From: Lentzea albidocapillata
GTDB taxonomy: Bacteria; Actinomycetota; Actinomycetes; Mycobacteriales; Pseudonocardiaceae
Direction of reading: 5' to 3'
DNA: 64,000 nucleotides
Assembly (NCBI RefSeq): GCF_000719115.1
Contig: NZ_JOEA01000007.1
Span: forward strand, 186,001-250,000
Each line of letters opens with the position of its first letter. Positions within the stretch are counted from its first letter, which is position 1. A model generated the notes under the pieces. That model was not told the DNA's origin. It made no database searches and saw only the letters and a list, made by a program, of their open reading frames with translations. Positions 7,561 through 16,070 of the stretch are shown here, piece by piece. The translations under genes and the position numbers were made by a program.

Positions 7561-8643
7561 ATGAAACGCCTGCTCACACCCGATCTCGCTCGAGGCGCCA
7601 TGCTGGCGTTGATCGCGCTGGTGAACTCGGCCGTCTACCTCTACGGCCGCCCGTACGGAGTGCGCAATCACATCGTCGAGACGGACCTGACAGACCGGGT
7701 GATCAGTGCCCTGGTGGTGGTGTTCGCCGACTCCCGTGCCTATCCGATGTTCGCCTTCCTGTTCGCGTACGGCGTCGCGCGGATGGCGCCGGAGCGGGCC
7801 CGGTCGCGGAACCTCTGGTTGATCGTCTTCGGGTTCGTGCACGCCGTGCTGCTGTTCCCCGGCGACGTGCTCGGGCTCTACGGCCTGCTCGGCTTCGGGG
7901 TGATCGCGATGAGCAGGCTGCGGGACAGGACCCTGCTCGTGCTCGCGGGCGGCTGGCTCGTGCTGACCGCCGTGATCCAGGGAGGGGCCTACTCGATGCC
8001 GTCGAACGGTGAGCGGTCGTTCTTCTGGTCGTTCGAGACCGCGGACCCGCTGGCCGCGCTCGCGCTGCACCCGGTCGAATGGCTGATGACGCCGTTCGGG
8101 CTGCTCGGGGTCGGTGCGGCCGCTCTCGTCGGCGTCTGGGCCGCTCGCCGCGAGGTCCTGGCCGAGCCGGAACGGCACCGGCGGCTGCTGCGGCACGTCG
8201 CGACCTGGGGCATCACCGCGGCGATGCTCGGCGGACTGCCCAGCGGCCTCGCGGTCGCGGGCGTCTGGCACCCCGGCGGGCTGTGGCTTCTGGCCGCGGT
8301 GCACGCGGTCACCGGTGTCGCCGGCGGACTCGGGTACGCCGCGTTGATGGGGTTGATCGCGATGCGGATCAGGCGGCCGAACGCGGTCGTGCGGGCGATC
8401 GCGGCGTGCGGGGAACGGTCGCTGAGCTGCTACCTGTTCCAGTCCGTCGTCTTCGTGCTGCTGCTCAAGCCCTACACGCTCGGGCTGGGCGGGACGCTCG
8501 GGTCCGCGGAGGTCGCGGTGCTGGCGCTGGCGACGTGGCTGGTCTCGGTGCTGCTCGCGGATCTACTGCGGCGCAGGGACATGCGCGGACCAGCCGAGAC
8601 CGTGCTCCGGAAGGCGCGGGAGCTGCGAAGCTCACGGGCGTGA
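7561..8643 (+). CDS. DUF418 family membrane protein
   Basis: From ATG 7561 the frame gives 360 residues with a DUF418 (YeiB-like) layout: an N-terminal LLTPDLARGAMLALIALVNS helix, several further membrane helices, and the family's C-terminal block (ACGERSLSCYLFQSVVF, then TWLVSVLLADLLRR). The open frame extends upstream for another 2 kb, but that part is antisense to the phospholipase fusion and is a shadow. DUF418 proteins are related to acyltransferase-3 membrane proteins; their substrate is not established. The next gene, a histidine kinase, begins within or a few bases after this stop codon, so this protein may share its signal or target. Confidence 0.82.
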   Translation: MKRLLTPDLARGAMLALIALVNSAVYLYGRPYGVRNHIVETDLTDRVISALVVVFADSRAYPMFAFLFAYGVARMAPERARSRNLWLIVFGFVHAVLLFPGDVLGLYGLLGFGVIAMSRLRDRTLLVLAGGWLVLTAVIQGGAYSMPSNGERSFFWSFETADPLAALALHPVEWLMTPFGLLGVGAAALVGVWAARREVLAEPERHRRLLRHVATWGITAAMLGGLPSGLAVAGVWHPGGLWLLAAVHAVTGVAGGLGYAALMGLIAMRIRRPNAVVRAIAACGERSLSCYLFQSVVFVLLLKPYTLGLGGTLGSAEVAVLALATWLVSVLLADLLRRRDMRGPAETVLRKARELRSSRA

Positions 8644-8648
8644 AGTCC

Positions 8649-9770
8649 ATGGTGGAGCAGGAACGCCGGTGGAACCTGGTGTGGGCGCTCGCGCCGTACG
8701 GCCTGCTGGCCGTGGCGACGGGCGTCTACCTGGTGAGCCGGCCGGTCACCCCGGCGCCTCTGGTCGTGGTCGCCGCGCTGGCGGTGTGGCACTGGTGGTT
8801 CGTGATGGCGCACCCCGAATGGTGGGAGCACAGGACCGGGCTGATGCTGCTGTACTTCGCCGGCCTGCTCGCCGCGACCTCCTCGCTGCTGTGGCACGAC
8901 GGCGCGTTCGCGATCTTCGTACCGGCTTGCTACGGCCTCGCGTTCCTGGCGCTGCCGGGCTGGCTCGCCTACGCGGGCGTGCTGGTGGTGAGCGGATTGT
9001 GGCTGGTGCCGCAGGGCACCGACCTCGGCGTGACCCTGCTGGTCAACTTCGGCGTCACCACCCCGATGGCGATCCTGATCGGCTGGATCATCCGCGTGAT
9101 GGAACGCGAGGTGATCCGCCGCCGCGAGATGAACGAGCGGCTCACCGTGCTGTCCGCCGAGAACGCGAGGCTGCAGGTGCTGGAGGAACGGGCGCGGGTG
9201 GCGCGCGAGATGCACGACACCGTCGCCCAGGGCCTCACCGGCATCGTGACGCAGCTGGAGGTCGCCGAGGAGCTGACGTCCGCCGGCGATCCGGTGCGCG
9301 GCCGCATCGCCACCGCCCGCCGGCTCGCCAGGGACAGCCTGGTCGAGGTGCGCCGGTCGATCGAGGCCCTGCGGCCGGGCCCGTTGCGCGACGCCCGGCT
9401 CGGCGAGGCGGTGGAACGGGCCGTGGTGGCGTGGCGCGAGGAACACGGCGTGCCGGTGCACTGCACGGTGACCGGCGACGCACGTCCGTTGGCGGCGGAG
9501 ACCGAGGTCGCGGTGCTGCGCGCGGCCCAGGAGGCCCTGGCGAATGCGGGAAGGCACGCCCGTGCCGGGAGGGTGGACGTCACACTGTCCTACATGGAGG
9601 ACGTGGTGGTGCTGGACGTTCTCGACGACGGCGTCGGGTTCGACCCGTCGGTGCGCGGCTTCGGCCTGACCGCGATGGAGGAACGGGTGGCGTTGCTGGG
9701 CGGCACCGTGACCGTGGAATCCGCGTACGGCAACGGAACCGCGGTCAACGTCACGCTGGACGCCCGATGA
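8649..9770 (+). CDS. NarL/LiaS-type sensor histidine kinase
   Basis: About 373 residues from ATG 8649 (a GTG at 8640 overlapping the previous stop is possible). Five or so membrane helices fill residues 10-150, followed by a helical linker (LTVLSAENARLQVLEERARV), the HisKA_3 box AREMHDTVAQGLTGIV (His189) and the HATPase domain (LRAAQEALANAGRHA, GFGLTAMEERVALLGG). It overlaps its response regulator by four bases (ATGA). The signal is unknown; co-transcription with the DUF418 protein suggests envelope sensing. Confidence 0.92.
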   Translation: MVEQERRWNLVWALAPYGLLAVATGVYLVSRPVTPAPLVVVAALAVWHWWFVMAHPEWWEHRTGLMLLYFAGLLAATSSLLWHDGAFAIFVPACYGLAFLALPGWLAYAGVLVVSGLWLVPQGTDLGVTLLVNFGVTTPMAILIGWIIRVMEREVIRRREMNERLTVLSAENARLQVLEERARVAREMHDTVAQGLTGIVTQLEVAEELTSAGDPVRGRIATARRLARDSLVEVRRSIEALRPGPLRDARLGEAVERAVVAWREEHGVPVHCTVTGDARPLAAETEVAVLRAAQEALANAGRHARAGRVDVTLSYMEDVVVLDVLDDGVGFDPSVRGFGLTAMEERVALLGGTVTVESAYGNGTAVNVTLDAR

Positions 9771-10387
9771 TCCGCGTGGTGGTCGTCGACGACCACCCGG
9801 TCGTGCGGGACGGCCTGCGCGGCATGCTCGGCACGCAGGACGACTTCGAGGTCGTCGGCGAGGCCGCGAGCGGAACGGAGGCGCTGACCGTGATCGCGGC
9901 CGTGCGCCCGGACGTCGCGGTCACCGACCTGCGGCTGCCCGCGCCGAGCGGGGCCGAGCTGGTGCGGCTGATCCGCTCACGCGCGCCCTCGACGCGGGTG
10001 CTGGTGCTGACGACGCACGACACCGACGCCGACGTGCTGTCGACGATCGAGGCGGGCGCGACCGGCTACCTGCTCAAGGACGCGCCACGGGAGGAGCTGT
10101 TCCGCGCGGTGCGGGCGGCGGCGCGCGACGAGACGGTGTTGTCGCCCTCGGTCGCGGCGAGGCTGGTGCAGCGGGTGCGCACGCCGGTGTCGGCCGCACC
10201 GCTGAGCAACCGGGAGCGGGAGGTGCTGACCCTTGTCGCACAAGGGAAGACGAACCGCGAGGTGGGTGCGGTGCTGCACATCAGCGAGGCGACGGTGAAG
10301 ACGCACCTGCAGCACGTCTACGCCAAGCTCGAGGTGCCGGACCGGGCCTCCGCGGTCTCTGCTGCGCACCAGCGAGGGTTGCTTTAG
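9767..10387 (+). CDS. NarL/LuxR-family response regulator
   Basis: From ATG 9767 the product has 206 residues. The receiver starts MIRVVVVDDHPVVRDG, with phospho-acceptor Asp54 in AVTDLRLPAPSG and Lys in GYLLKDAPREE. The LuxR HTH is LSNREREVLTLVAQGKTNRE ... ATVKTHLQHVYAKLEV. Upstream extension of the open frame is a shadow of the kinase gene. It pairs with the kinase at 8649 and overlaps the convergent TetR gene by four bases. Confidence 0.93.
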   Translation: MIRVVVVDDHPVVRDGLRGMLGTQDDFEVVGEAASGTEALTVIAAVRPDVAVTDLRLPAPSGAELVRLIRSRAPSTRVLVLTTHDTDADVLSTIEAGATGYLLKDAPREELFRAVRAAARDETVLSPSVAARLVQRVRTPVSAAPLSNREREVLTLVAQGKTNREVGAVLHISEATVKTHLQHVYAKLEVPDRASAVSAAHQRGLL

Positions 10388-10956
10388 GACGCCACCACTG
10401 CGGGCGTGAGCGAGGCGAGCGCCATGCGAGAGAGCAGCGCGGCCATCTGGTCGCGGTCGAGGTGGGCGCTGTGCGGCGTCGAGTTGATGAGCCCGAACAC
10501 GGCGTGCGCGGCGGCCCGTGCGGTCGGTTCGTCGAAGCCCGGCACCGTGCGCCGGATCGTCTCCACCCACACCTCGACGTACCGGCGTTGTAAGGCACGC
10601 ACGCGCCGGCGGTCCGGATCGGTGAGGTTCGCCAGGTTGCGCATCTGCACGGTGATGAGCGCGGGGTCGTCCAGCGCGAAGTCGACGTGCCAGCCGACCA
10701 GTTCCCGCAACGCCTCCTCGGCGTCCGAGGCCGCGTCCACCCGAGCCTGGCCGCCGTCGAGCAGCCGTTCGGAGATCGACGTCAGCATCTCGCCGAGCAT
10801 CGCGTCCTTGCTGCGGAAGTGCCGGTAGAGGGCTGGGCCGGAGATGCCCACGGCCGCACCGATGTCGTCGATGCCCACGCCGTGGAAGCCGTGGCGCGCG
10901 AAGAGTTCGGCCGCGGCGTTGAGGATCTGGTCCCGACGTGAGGGTTTCTCGACCAC
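10384..10956 (-). CDS. TetR/AcrR-family transcriptional regulator
   Basis: A 190-residue regulator with a standard N-terminal TetR HTH (RRDQILNAAAELFARHGFHG, IGAAVGISGPALYRHF) and a helical ligand-binding C-terminus (LRELVGWHVDFALDDPALI, RAAAHAVFGLINSTPHS). The C-terminal half resembles the KstR2/FadR-like group that often senses acyl-CoA compounds, but no ligand can be assigned. It stands alone, convergent with the response regulator. The upstream gap to the SGNH hydrolase gene (164 bp, divergent) shows no strong palindrome. Confidence 0.88.
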   Translation of the reverse strand: MVEKPSRRDQILNAAAELFARHGFHGVGIDDIGAAVGISGPALYRHFRSKDAMLGEMLTSISERLLDGGQARVDAASDAEEALRELVGWHVDFALDDPALITVQMRNLANLTDPDRRRVRALQRRYVEVWVETIRRTVPGFDEPTARAAAHAVFGLINSTPHSAHLDRDQMAALLSRMALASLTPAVVAS

Positions 10957-11120
10957 GGAAGGAGGTTAGCAGCCGTTCACTTTGTCGTCCGATGGGTGGA
11001 ATTCACGCAGGTGCAAGCCCTGATTGTTGACTATTGACCAATACTTCACACAGGCCTTACTCGTGGGTAACCATTGACGTGCACTGCATCACACCCCTGC
11101 GGCCCCTTCGGGAGTCTTCG

Positions 11121-11906
11121 ATGCGTCCTGCTCACCTCATCGCCTCGGTGGTCACCGCCGCCGCGGCCGTCATCGCGCTCGCCAACCCCGCCAGCGCGGC
11201 CCCGATCAACTACGTCGCGCTCGGCGATTCCTACGCCTCCGGGCTCGGGACCGGCAGTTACGACGGTTCCAGCGGTGGCTGCAAGCGCGGTCCGCTCGCG
11301 TATCCGGCCCTGTATGCGGCTGCGACAGCGCCCGCGACATTCAAGTCCGTGGCCTGCTCCGGCGCGCGAACAGGCGACGTCATCACCCAGGCCGGCAACC
11401 TCACGGCGGCGACGAACCTGGTCACCGTGCAGGTCGGCGGCAACGACGCCGGCTTCACCGATGTCATCACCACGTGCACCTTCGGCTCGGACCAGGACTG
11501 CACCAACCGGGTGAACCAGGCCAAGACCTATGCCGCGAACACGCTTCCCGGCCTGCTCACCAACGTCTACAACACGATCAAGTCGAAGTCCCCGTCGGCA
11601 CGCGTGGTCGTGCTCGGCTACCCGCGCCTCTACAAGGTGCCGGGCTCGTGCAACGTCGGCCTGAGCGACACCAAGCGTGCCGCGATCAACTCCGGTTCCG
11701 ACGCGCTGCACAACACCATCGGCGCGCGGGCGGCGGCGGCCGGGTTCCGCTACGTCGACGTGCGCGGGGTGTTCACCGGGCACGAGATCTGCTCGTCGAG
11801 CTGGTGGCTCAACAGCCTGAGCTGGCCGGTCGAGGAGTCGTACCACCCGAACAGGGCAGGGCACCAGAGCGGCTACCTGCCCGCTCTGCGGTCAGCGATC
11901 GGCTAG
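11121..11906 (+). CDS. Secreted SGNH/GDSL hydrolase
   Basis: From ATG 11121, 261 residues: a signal peptide (LIASVVTAAAAVIALANPASAA), then the SGNH blocks in order: GDSYASG (nucleophile Ser), the Gly block region ACSGARTGDV, QVGGNDAGF (Asn block) and the C-terminal YHPNRAGHQ (catalytic His). Six or more cysteines (CKRG, VACSG, TTCTFG, DCTN, GSCN, EICSS) suggest disulfides as in the Streptomyces scabies esterase group. It probably hydrolyses esters outside the cell. The open frame begins 29 codons earlier, but that segment has no signal-peptide character. Confidence 0.88.
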   Translation: MRPAHLIASVVTAAAAVIALANPASAAPINYVALGDSYASGLGTGSYDGSSGGCKRGPLAYPALYAAATAPATFKSVACSGARTGDVITQAGNLTAATNLVTVQVGGNDAGFTDVITTCTFGSDQDCTNRVNQAKTYAANTLPGLLTNVYNTIKSKSPSARVVVLGYPRLYKVPGSCNVGLSDTKRAAINSGSDALHNTIGARAAAAGFRYVDVRGVFTGHEICSSSWWLNSLSWPVEESYHPNRAGHQSGYLPALRSAIG

Positions 11907-12072
11907 CTTCTTCAGCGCCAAAAGCAGCCGACTCTCGACGGTGTGTCGGGCTGCGCCACGTTGTCGCCGGTGCGCACGCGGGGAGCGTTCGTGCGCTGTG
12001 ACCGCACAAAAGGCCCCCGCGTGCCACCAGCGGCGAGGCGGGACTTCCATCGCGGATTTCGGACTCGGGACA

Positions 12073-13677
12073 CTAGCGGTAGCCGATCAACGTGGGTGAC
12101 TCGGTGATCTCGACCGGGTCACCCACGCGCAACGCGGTCGTCGCGCCGTCCGCACGGGTGACCGACTCGGCGCCGGGCCCAGCGGTCGTGTCGGCGGTTC
12201 CCGCGTGGGTCCAGCGGATGACCAGTCGGCGGTTCGTCTCCCCGATGAACTCGCACTGCCATACGTTGCCGGGAAGTCCGGCGGCAAGACCCTGGCCGCA
12301 GCTCCGCAGCCGGGCGCCGGCCAGCCAGCGCTGGAGCGTCTCGACGGCGATCGCAGCCTCGGTCGGCGCCGTGCCCTCCGCCTGGAGCACCAGTGGCAAC
12401 CGGCTGGAACCCCAGTTGTAGAAGTACATCCGGGCCAGGCCGAACTTTCTGCCGTAGAGGCCGGTGAGGTAGAACCGCATCGCGTAGTCGGCCGAGCGCT
12501 GTGGGGCCAGCGGTTTCTGCAGTGGGAGGTCGTACGTGGTGCCTGTGTTCCAGAGCGGAGGATGCACGCCGGCGGCGTGCATGACGCGGTCGATCTCCGT
12601 GATCAACTGCATGAGTGTCTCCGGCGGGTCGGCGGCGTCGCGCTGGTGCAGCTTCACCCCCGCGGCATCGCAGTGCTGGTACCCGCCCAGTTCGGCGAAC
12701 CGGAGCAGGAAGTCGCGTCCGGCGGAGTGCCACAGGCGTCCCATCGAGGGACACACGACGACGGCCTTGCCGTCGATGGAGCGCACGATCGCCGCTGCCT
12801 GCCGTGTCATGGCCACGAGTGTCTCGACAGAGCCCGAGTAGAACCTCGTGTCGTTGGCGTACGCCCAGAGCTCGTACGCCTCGATCCTGCCCCGATACCG
12901 CTCGGCGACTGCGCGGACGAAGCGGTCCCAGTCGGCTAGGTCGTCCGGTGCCCCCGTCCGCGAGTCGTCGTCGTAGGCGGTCTTCGGTGAGTTCGGCGCC
13001 GCCCACTCCGGCGTGCCGCCCGCCACGAACAACGCGGGCAGACCGGCTCGCTGCGAGCCGTCGACCAGCCGGTCGAGCGTGGCCCAGTCGAACCGGTCGC
13101 GGCGCGGCTGCAGGTTCGCCCACCGGGTGCGGCTGTCCCACAACCGGACACTGCCGATGCGGAACGAGGGCATCGCCCCCGTGGTGCTGTTGAGCGTGAC
13201 GCCGAACGACGCCGCGGACACCGGGCTGGGGTGCGTCACCCAGGAGGGTGCGGTGATCGGCTCGGCCCGCGCCGGGCCGGTGTCCGGGCTCGATGCGCTC
13301 AGGATGGGGACCAGCAGCAGGGCGACCGCGATCAGCACGCCGACCCCTGTGCGGCGCCGGGCCGCGGGTCGCTGGTTGACCGGTGCCGGGTGCCGGGCCG
13401 GTGCCGGGTGCTCGACCGGCGGCTGCGGCGGACCATCGTTCACATCACGCCACCGGCGCAGCAACTCGTTCAGTTCGACGTCCGAGGCGCCGCACTCCAG
13501 GCCGATCCGCGCCAACACCTGGTAGTCCGCCGGGGTGCTGTGCCCCGAGCAGTAGCGGTGCAGCGCGGAGCTGCTGGTGTAGGTGCGCCGGGCGAGTTCC
13601 GCATAGCTCAGTCCGCTGCGCCGCTTCAGCTCCGACAGGAACCCGGCCAGGTCGTGTCCGTCCCGCACTACGGCCAT
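12073..13677 (-). CDS. Membrane-anchored XRE-type HTH protein with a glycosidase-like (pseudo-enzyme) outer domain
   Basis: From ATG 13677, 534 residues: an XRE-like HTH at 10-60 (LSYAELARRTYTSSSALHRY), a Pro-rich linker, one membrane helix (about 111-129, GVGVLIAVALLLVPILS), then a (beta/alpha)8-type glycoside hydrolase-like domain (about 155-450) and a beta-rich tail. The fold markers of clan A glycosidases are present (FRIGSVRLWDSRTRWANLQP, YRGRIEAYELW, MYFYNWG). Where such enzymes have WNEP the sequence reads WAYAND (271-276), and where they have a T-E nucleophile it reads WNTGTTYD (376-383). Both catalytic glutamates therefore seem absent. A glycan-sensing transmembrane regulator is one reading. 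An ATG at 13722 would add 15 residues. Confidence 0.72.
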   Translation of the reverse strand: MAVVRDGHDLAGFLSELKRRSGLSYAELARRTYTSSSALHRYCSGHSTPADYQVLARIGLECGASDVELNELLRRWRDVNDGPPQPPVEHPAPARHPAPVNQRPAARRRTGVGVLIAVALLLVPILSASSPDTGPARAEPITAPSWVTHPSPVSAASFGVTLNSTTGAMPSFRIGSVRLWDSRTRWANLQPRRDRFDWATLDRLVDGSQRAGLPALFVAGGTPEWAAPNSPKTAYDDDSRTGAPDDLADWDRFVRAVAERYRGRIEAYELWAYANDTRFYSGSVETLVAMTRQAAAIVRSIDGKAVVVCPSMGRLWHSAGRDFLLRFAELGGYQHCDAAGVKLHQRDAADPPETLMQLITEIDRVMHAAGVHPPLWNTGTTYDLPLQKPLAPQRSADYAMRFYLTGLYGRKFGLARMYFYNWGSSRLPLVLQAEGTAPTEAAIAVETLQRWLAGARLRSCGQGLAAGLPGNVWQCEFIGETNRRLVIRWTHAGTADTTAGPGAESVTRADGATTALRVGDPVEITESPTLIGYR

Positions 13678-13881
13678 ACCAACGCTCCCCCATGATCGGC
13701 CTTGCGCCGGAGCGTGCCACACGCCGTCCCATCGTTACGGCAAAACGGCCGGTAAGCGTCCCTTTCCTCGTCCCGCGACCAGGCCGGGACGGCGCAGGGC
13801 TTGCCGCGAGGGGACAGCCTTCCGCAAGGTTTGGCCGCCGGCCCAGAGGCCGGTGAAGGGATCACCCAAAGGGGGAGAAAC

Positions 13882-14337
13882 ATGTCATTGGCACACGAGG
13901 GTTCCAGGCTCAGGCGCGGCGCAGCGGTGGCGCTGGCCGTCATCATGGCCATGCTGACCATGGCGCAGCCGAGCCTCGCGGAGCCCGCGCCCGGCGCGAT
14001 GATGGTCGTGGCCGCCGACAACCAGGCCACCACCTTCGGTTCCGACTGTGGTGGGCTCTTCGACCCGTGCGGAATCGTGAACAACCGCACGAACCGGTCA
14101 CTTGAGGCCGCCAGGGACTCGTCGTCGTCGACCGGCTGCAGTCTGTGGCCGGACAGCAGCGCCCACCCCCGCAAGCAGGTGCCGCCGGGGCGGAACTCGA
14201 ACCAGTCCCCGGAGTACTTCAAGGACACCGACTGCTTCCGCTCGACCACCTGCCGGGTCTTCTACCTCGGCTGGCACGAGCCGGGTGAGTGGATCCGCAT
14301 CCGGAACTCGGTGTTCATCTACGACATCAACTGCTGA
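13882..14337 (+). CDS. Small secreted cysteine-containing protein, unknown function
   Basis: ATG 13882 follows a strong ribosome site (GGGGGAG, 7 bases upstream) and gives 151 residues. Residues about 12-35 are a signal peptide (AVALAVIMAMLTMAQPSLAE). The mature part has six cysteines (DCGG, PCGI, GCSL, DCF, TCR and the final Cys) and a C-terminal segment YLGWHEPGEWIRIRNSVFIY that looks beta-rich. I recognise no family. A six-Cys secreted domain of this size could be a binding or inhibitor-like protein. It is divergent from the HTH-glycosidase-like gene. Confidence 0.7.
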   Translation: MSLAHEGSRLRRGAAVALAVIMAMLTMAQPSLAEPAPGAMMVVAADNQATTFGSDCGGLFDPCGIVNNRTNRSLEAARDSSSSTGCSLWPDSSAHPRKQVPPGRNSNQSPEYFKDTDCFRSTTCRVFYLGWHEPGEWIRIRNSVFIYDINC

Positions 14338-14355
14338 GGGTTGATTCCGGAACGT

Positions 14356-14399
14356 GAGAGTGCCCGAAAGGCCGCTTGACCTGCGTTCGGGTCACTCTC
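14356..14399 (+). terminator. Stem-loop downstream of the small secreted protein gene
   Basis: GAGAGTGCCCGAA (14356-14368) pairs with TTCGGGTCACTCTC (14386-14399) with one bulged base and a 17-nt loop. It lies 19 bp after the stop at 14337. There is no U-tract, so it is a probable but not certain terminator. Confidence 0.5.
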
Positions 14400-14425
14400 G
14401 ACCTGTTTCTGTGGACCGCTGGGTG

Positions 14426-14459
14426 AGCGGGCGTTAACATGGCCTTGTTAACGCCCGCT
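14426..14459. promoter_or_regulatory. Perfect 13-bp-arm palindrome upstream of the acyl-CoA carboxylase operon
   Basis: AGCGGGCGTTAAC (14426-14438) and GTTAACGCCCGCT (14447-14459) are exact reverse complements with an 8-bp spacer. The element ends 19 bp before the accD1 start and contains two GTTAAC cores plus a further TAAC at 14459-14462. Length, symmetry and position fit a TetR-type operator. In mycobacteria the homologous cluster is controlled by a TetR repressor (Rv2506/BkaR); whether its relative binds here is inference. Confidence 0.7.
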
Positions 14460-14478
14460 AACCTGAGGTCTGGGGAGC

Positions 14479-16068
14479 ATGGACGCACCTGTCCTGCGCA
14501 GCGCAGCCGAGCCGTCGGACCGCTACGCCAAGGAGCACACCGCGCTCGTCGACGAGCTGCGCGGCAAGCTCGCCACCGCCGCTCTCGGCGGTCCCGAGAA
14601 GGCACGTCAGCGGCACGTCGACCGCGGCAAGCTGCTGCCGCGTGAGCGCGTCGACACGCTGGTCGACCCCGGTTCGCCGTTCCTGGAGTTGTCGCCGCTG
14701 GCCGCCAACGGCATGTACGGCGACGACGCACCGGCCGCGGGCATCATCACGGGCGTCGGACGCGTTTCCGGCCGTGAGTGCGTGATCGTCGCGAACGACG
14801 CCACGGTCAAGGGCGGCACCTACTACCCGATCACGGTCAAGAAGCACCTGCGCGCGCAGGAAGTGGCGCTGCAGAACAACCTTCCGTGTATCTACCTCGT
14901 CGACTCCGGCGGCGCGTTCCTGCCCAAGCAGGACGACGTGTTCCCCGACCGCGAGCACTTCGGCCGCATCTTCTACAACCAGGCCACGATGTCGGCGCGC
15001 GGGATTCCGCAGATCGCCGCCGTGCTGGGCTCGTGCACCGCCGGTGGCGCGTACGTGCCGGCGATGAGTGATGAAGCGATCATCGTCCGCAACCAGGGCA
15101 CGATCTTCCTCGGCGGTCCGCCGCTGGTGAAGGCAGCCACCGGTGAAGTGGTCAGCGCCGAGGACCTCGGCGGCGGCGACCTGCACTCCCGCACGTCCGG
15201 TGTCACGGACCACCTCGCGGAGAACGACGCGCACGCGTTGAGGATGGTCCGCTCGATCATCTCGACGCTGGGACCGCGAATCCACAAGCCCTGGGACGTC
15301 GCGCCCGTCGAGGCGCCGGTGGTCAAGGACGACCTCTACGGTGTCGTGCCGACGGACTCCCGGACGCCCTACGACGTGCGCGAGGTGATCGCACGGGTCG
15401 TCGACGGCTCCAAGTTCCAGGAGTTCAAGAAGGAGTACGGGCAGACGCTCGTCACCGGCTTCGCGCGCATCCACGGCCACCCTGTCGGCATCATCGCCAA
15501 CAACGGCATCCTGTTCGGCGAGTCCGCCGTGAAGGGCGCGCACTTCATCCAGCTGTGCGACAAGCGGTCCATCCCGCTGGTCTTCCTGCAGAACATCACC
15601 GGGTTCATGGTCGGCCGCGAGTACGAGGCGGGCGGCATCGCCAAGCACGGCGCCAAGATGGTGACGGCGGTCGCGTGTGCTCGTGTCCCGAAGTTCACCG
15701 TGATCATCGGCGGCAGCTTCGGTGCCGGCAACTACTCCATGTGCGGCCGGGCGTACTCGCCGCGCTTCCTGTGGATGTGGCCCAACGCCCGCATCTCCGT
15801 GATGGGCGGTGAGCAGGCGGCGTCCGTGCTCGCGACCGTCCGCCGCGACCAGCTCGGTGACGAGTGGTCCGCGGAGGACGAGGAGGCGTTCAAGGCGCCG
15901 ATCCGCCAGCAGTACGAGGACCAGGGCAACCCGTACTACTCGACCGCGCGGCTCTGGGACGACGGCGTGATCGACCCGCGTGACACCCGCACGGTGCTAG
16001 GACTTGCCTTGTCCAGTGCGGCGAACGCCCCCATCGACGATGTTTCCTACGGCGTCTTCCGGATGTGA
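14479..16068 (+). CDS. accD1: Acyl-CoA carboxylase beta subunit (methylcrotonyl-CoA carboxylase type)
   Basis: A 529-residue carboxyltransferase subunit. Motifs typical of the methylcrotonyl-CoA carboxylase beta branch are visible: [38 protein letters not shown], the oxyanion-hole/glycine regions [17 protein letters not shown] and [16 protein letters not shown]. It transfers CO2 from carboxybiotin to 3-methylcrotonyl-CoA or a related acyl-CoA in leucine/isovalerate breakdown. The start ATG 14479 follows a GGGGAG ribosome site. The order beta, biotin subunit, acyl-CoA dehydrogenase copies mycobacterial accD1-accA1-fadE19. The upstream palindrome is the likely control site. Confidence 0.92.
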   Translation: MDAPVLRSAAEPSDRYAKEHTALVDELRGKLATAALGGPEKARQRHVDRGKLLPRERVDTLVDPGSPFLELSPLAANGMYGDDAPAAGIITGVGRVSGRECVIVANDATVKGGTYYPITVKKHLRAQEVALQNNLPCIYLVDSGGAFLPKQDDVFPDREHFGRIFYNQATMSARGIPQIAAVLGSCTAGGAYVPAMSDEAIIVRNQGTIFLGGPPLVKAATGEVVSAEDLGGGDLHSRTSGVTDHLAENDAHALRMVRSIISTLGPRIHKPWDVAPVEAPVVKDDLYGVVPTDSRTPYDVREVIARVVDGSKFQEFKKEYGQTLVTGFARIHGHPVGIIANNGILFGESAVKGAHFIQLCDKRSIPLVFLQNITGFMVGREYEAGGIAKHGAKMVTAVACARVPKFTVIIGGSFGAGNYSMCGRAYSPRFLWMWPNARISVMGGEQAASVLATVRRDQLGDEWSAEDEEAFKAPIRQQYEDQGNPYYSTARLWDDGVIDPRDTRTVLGLALSSAANAPIDDVSYGVFRM

Positions 16069-16070
16069 TC

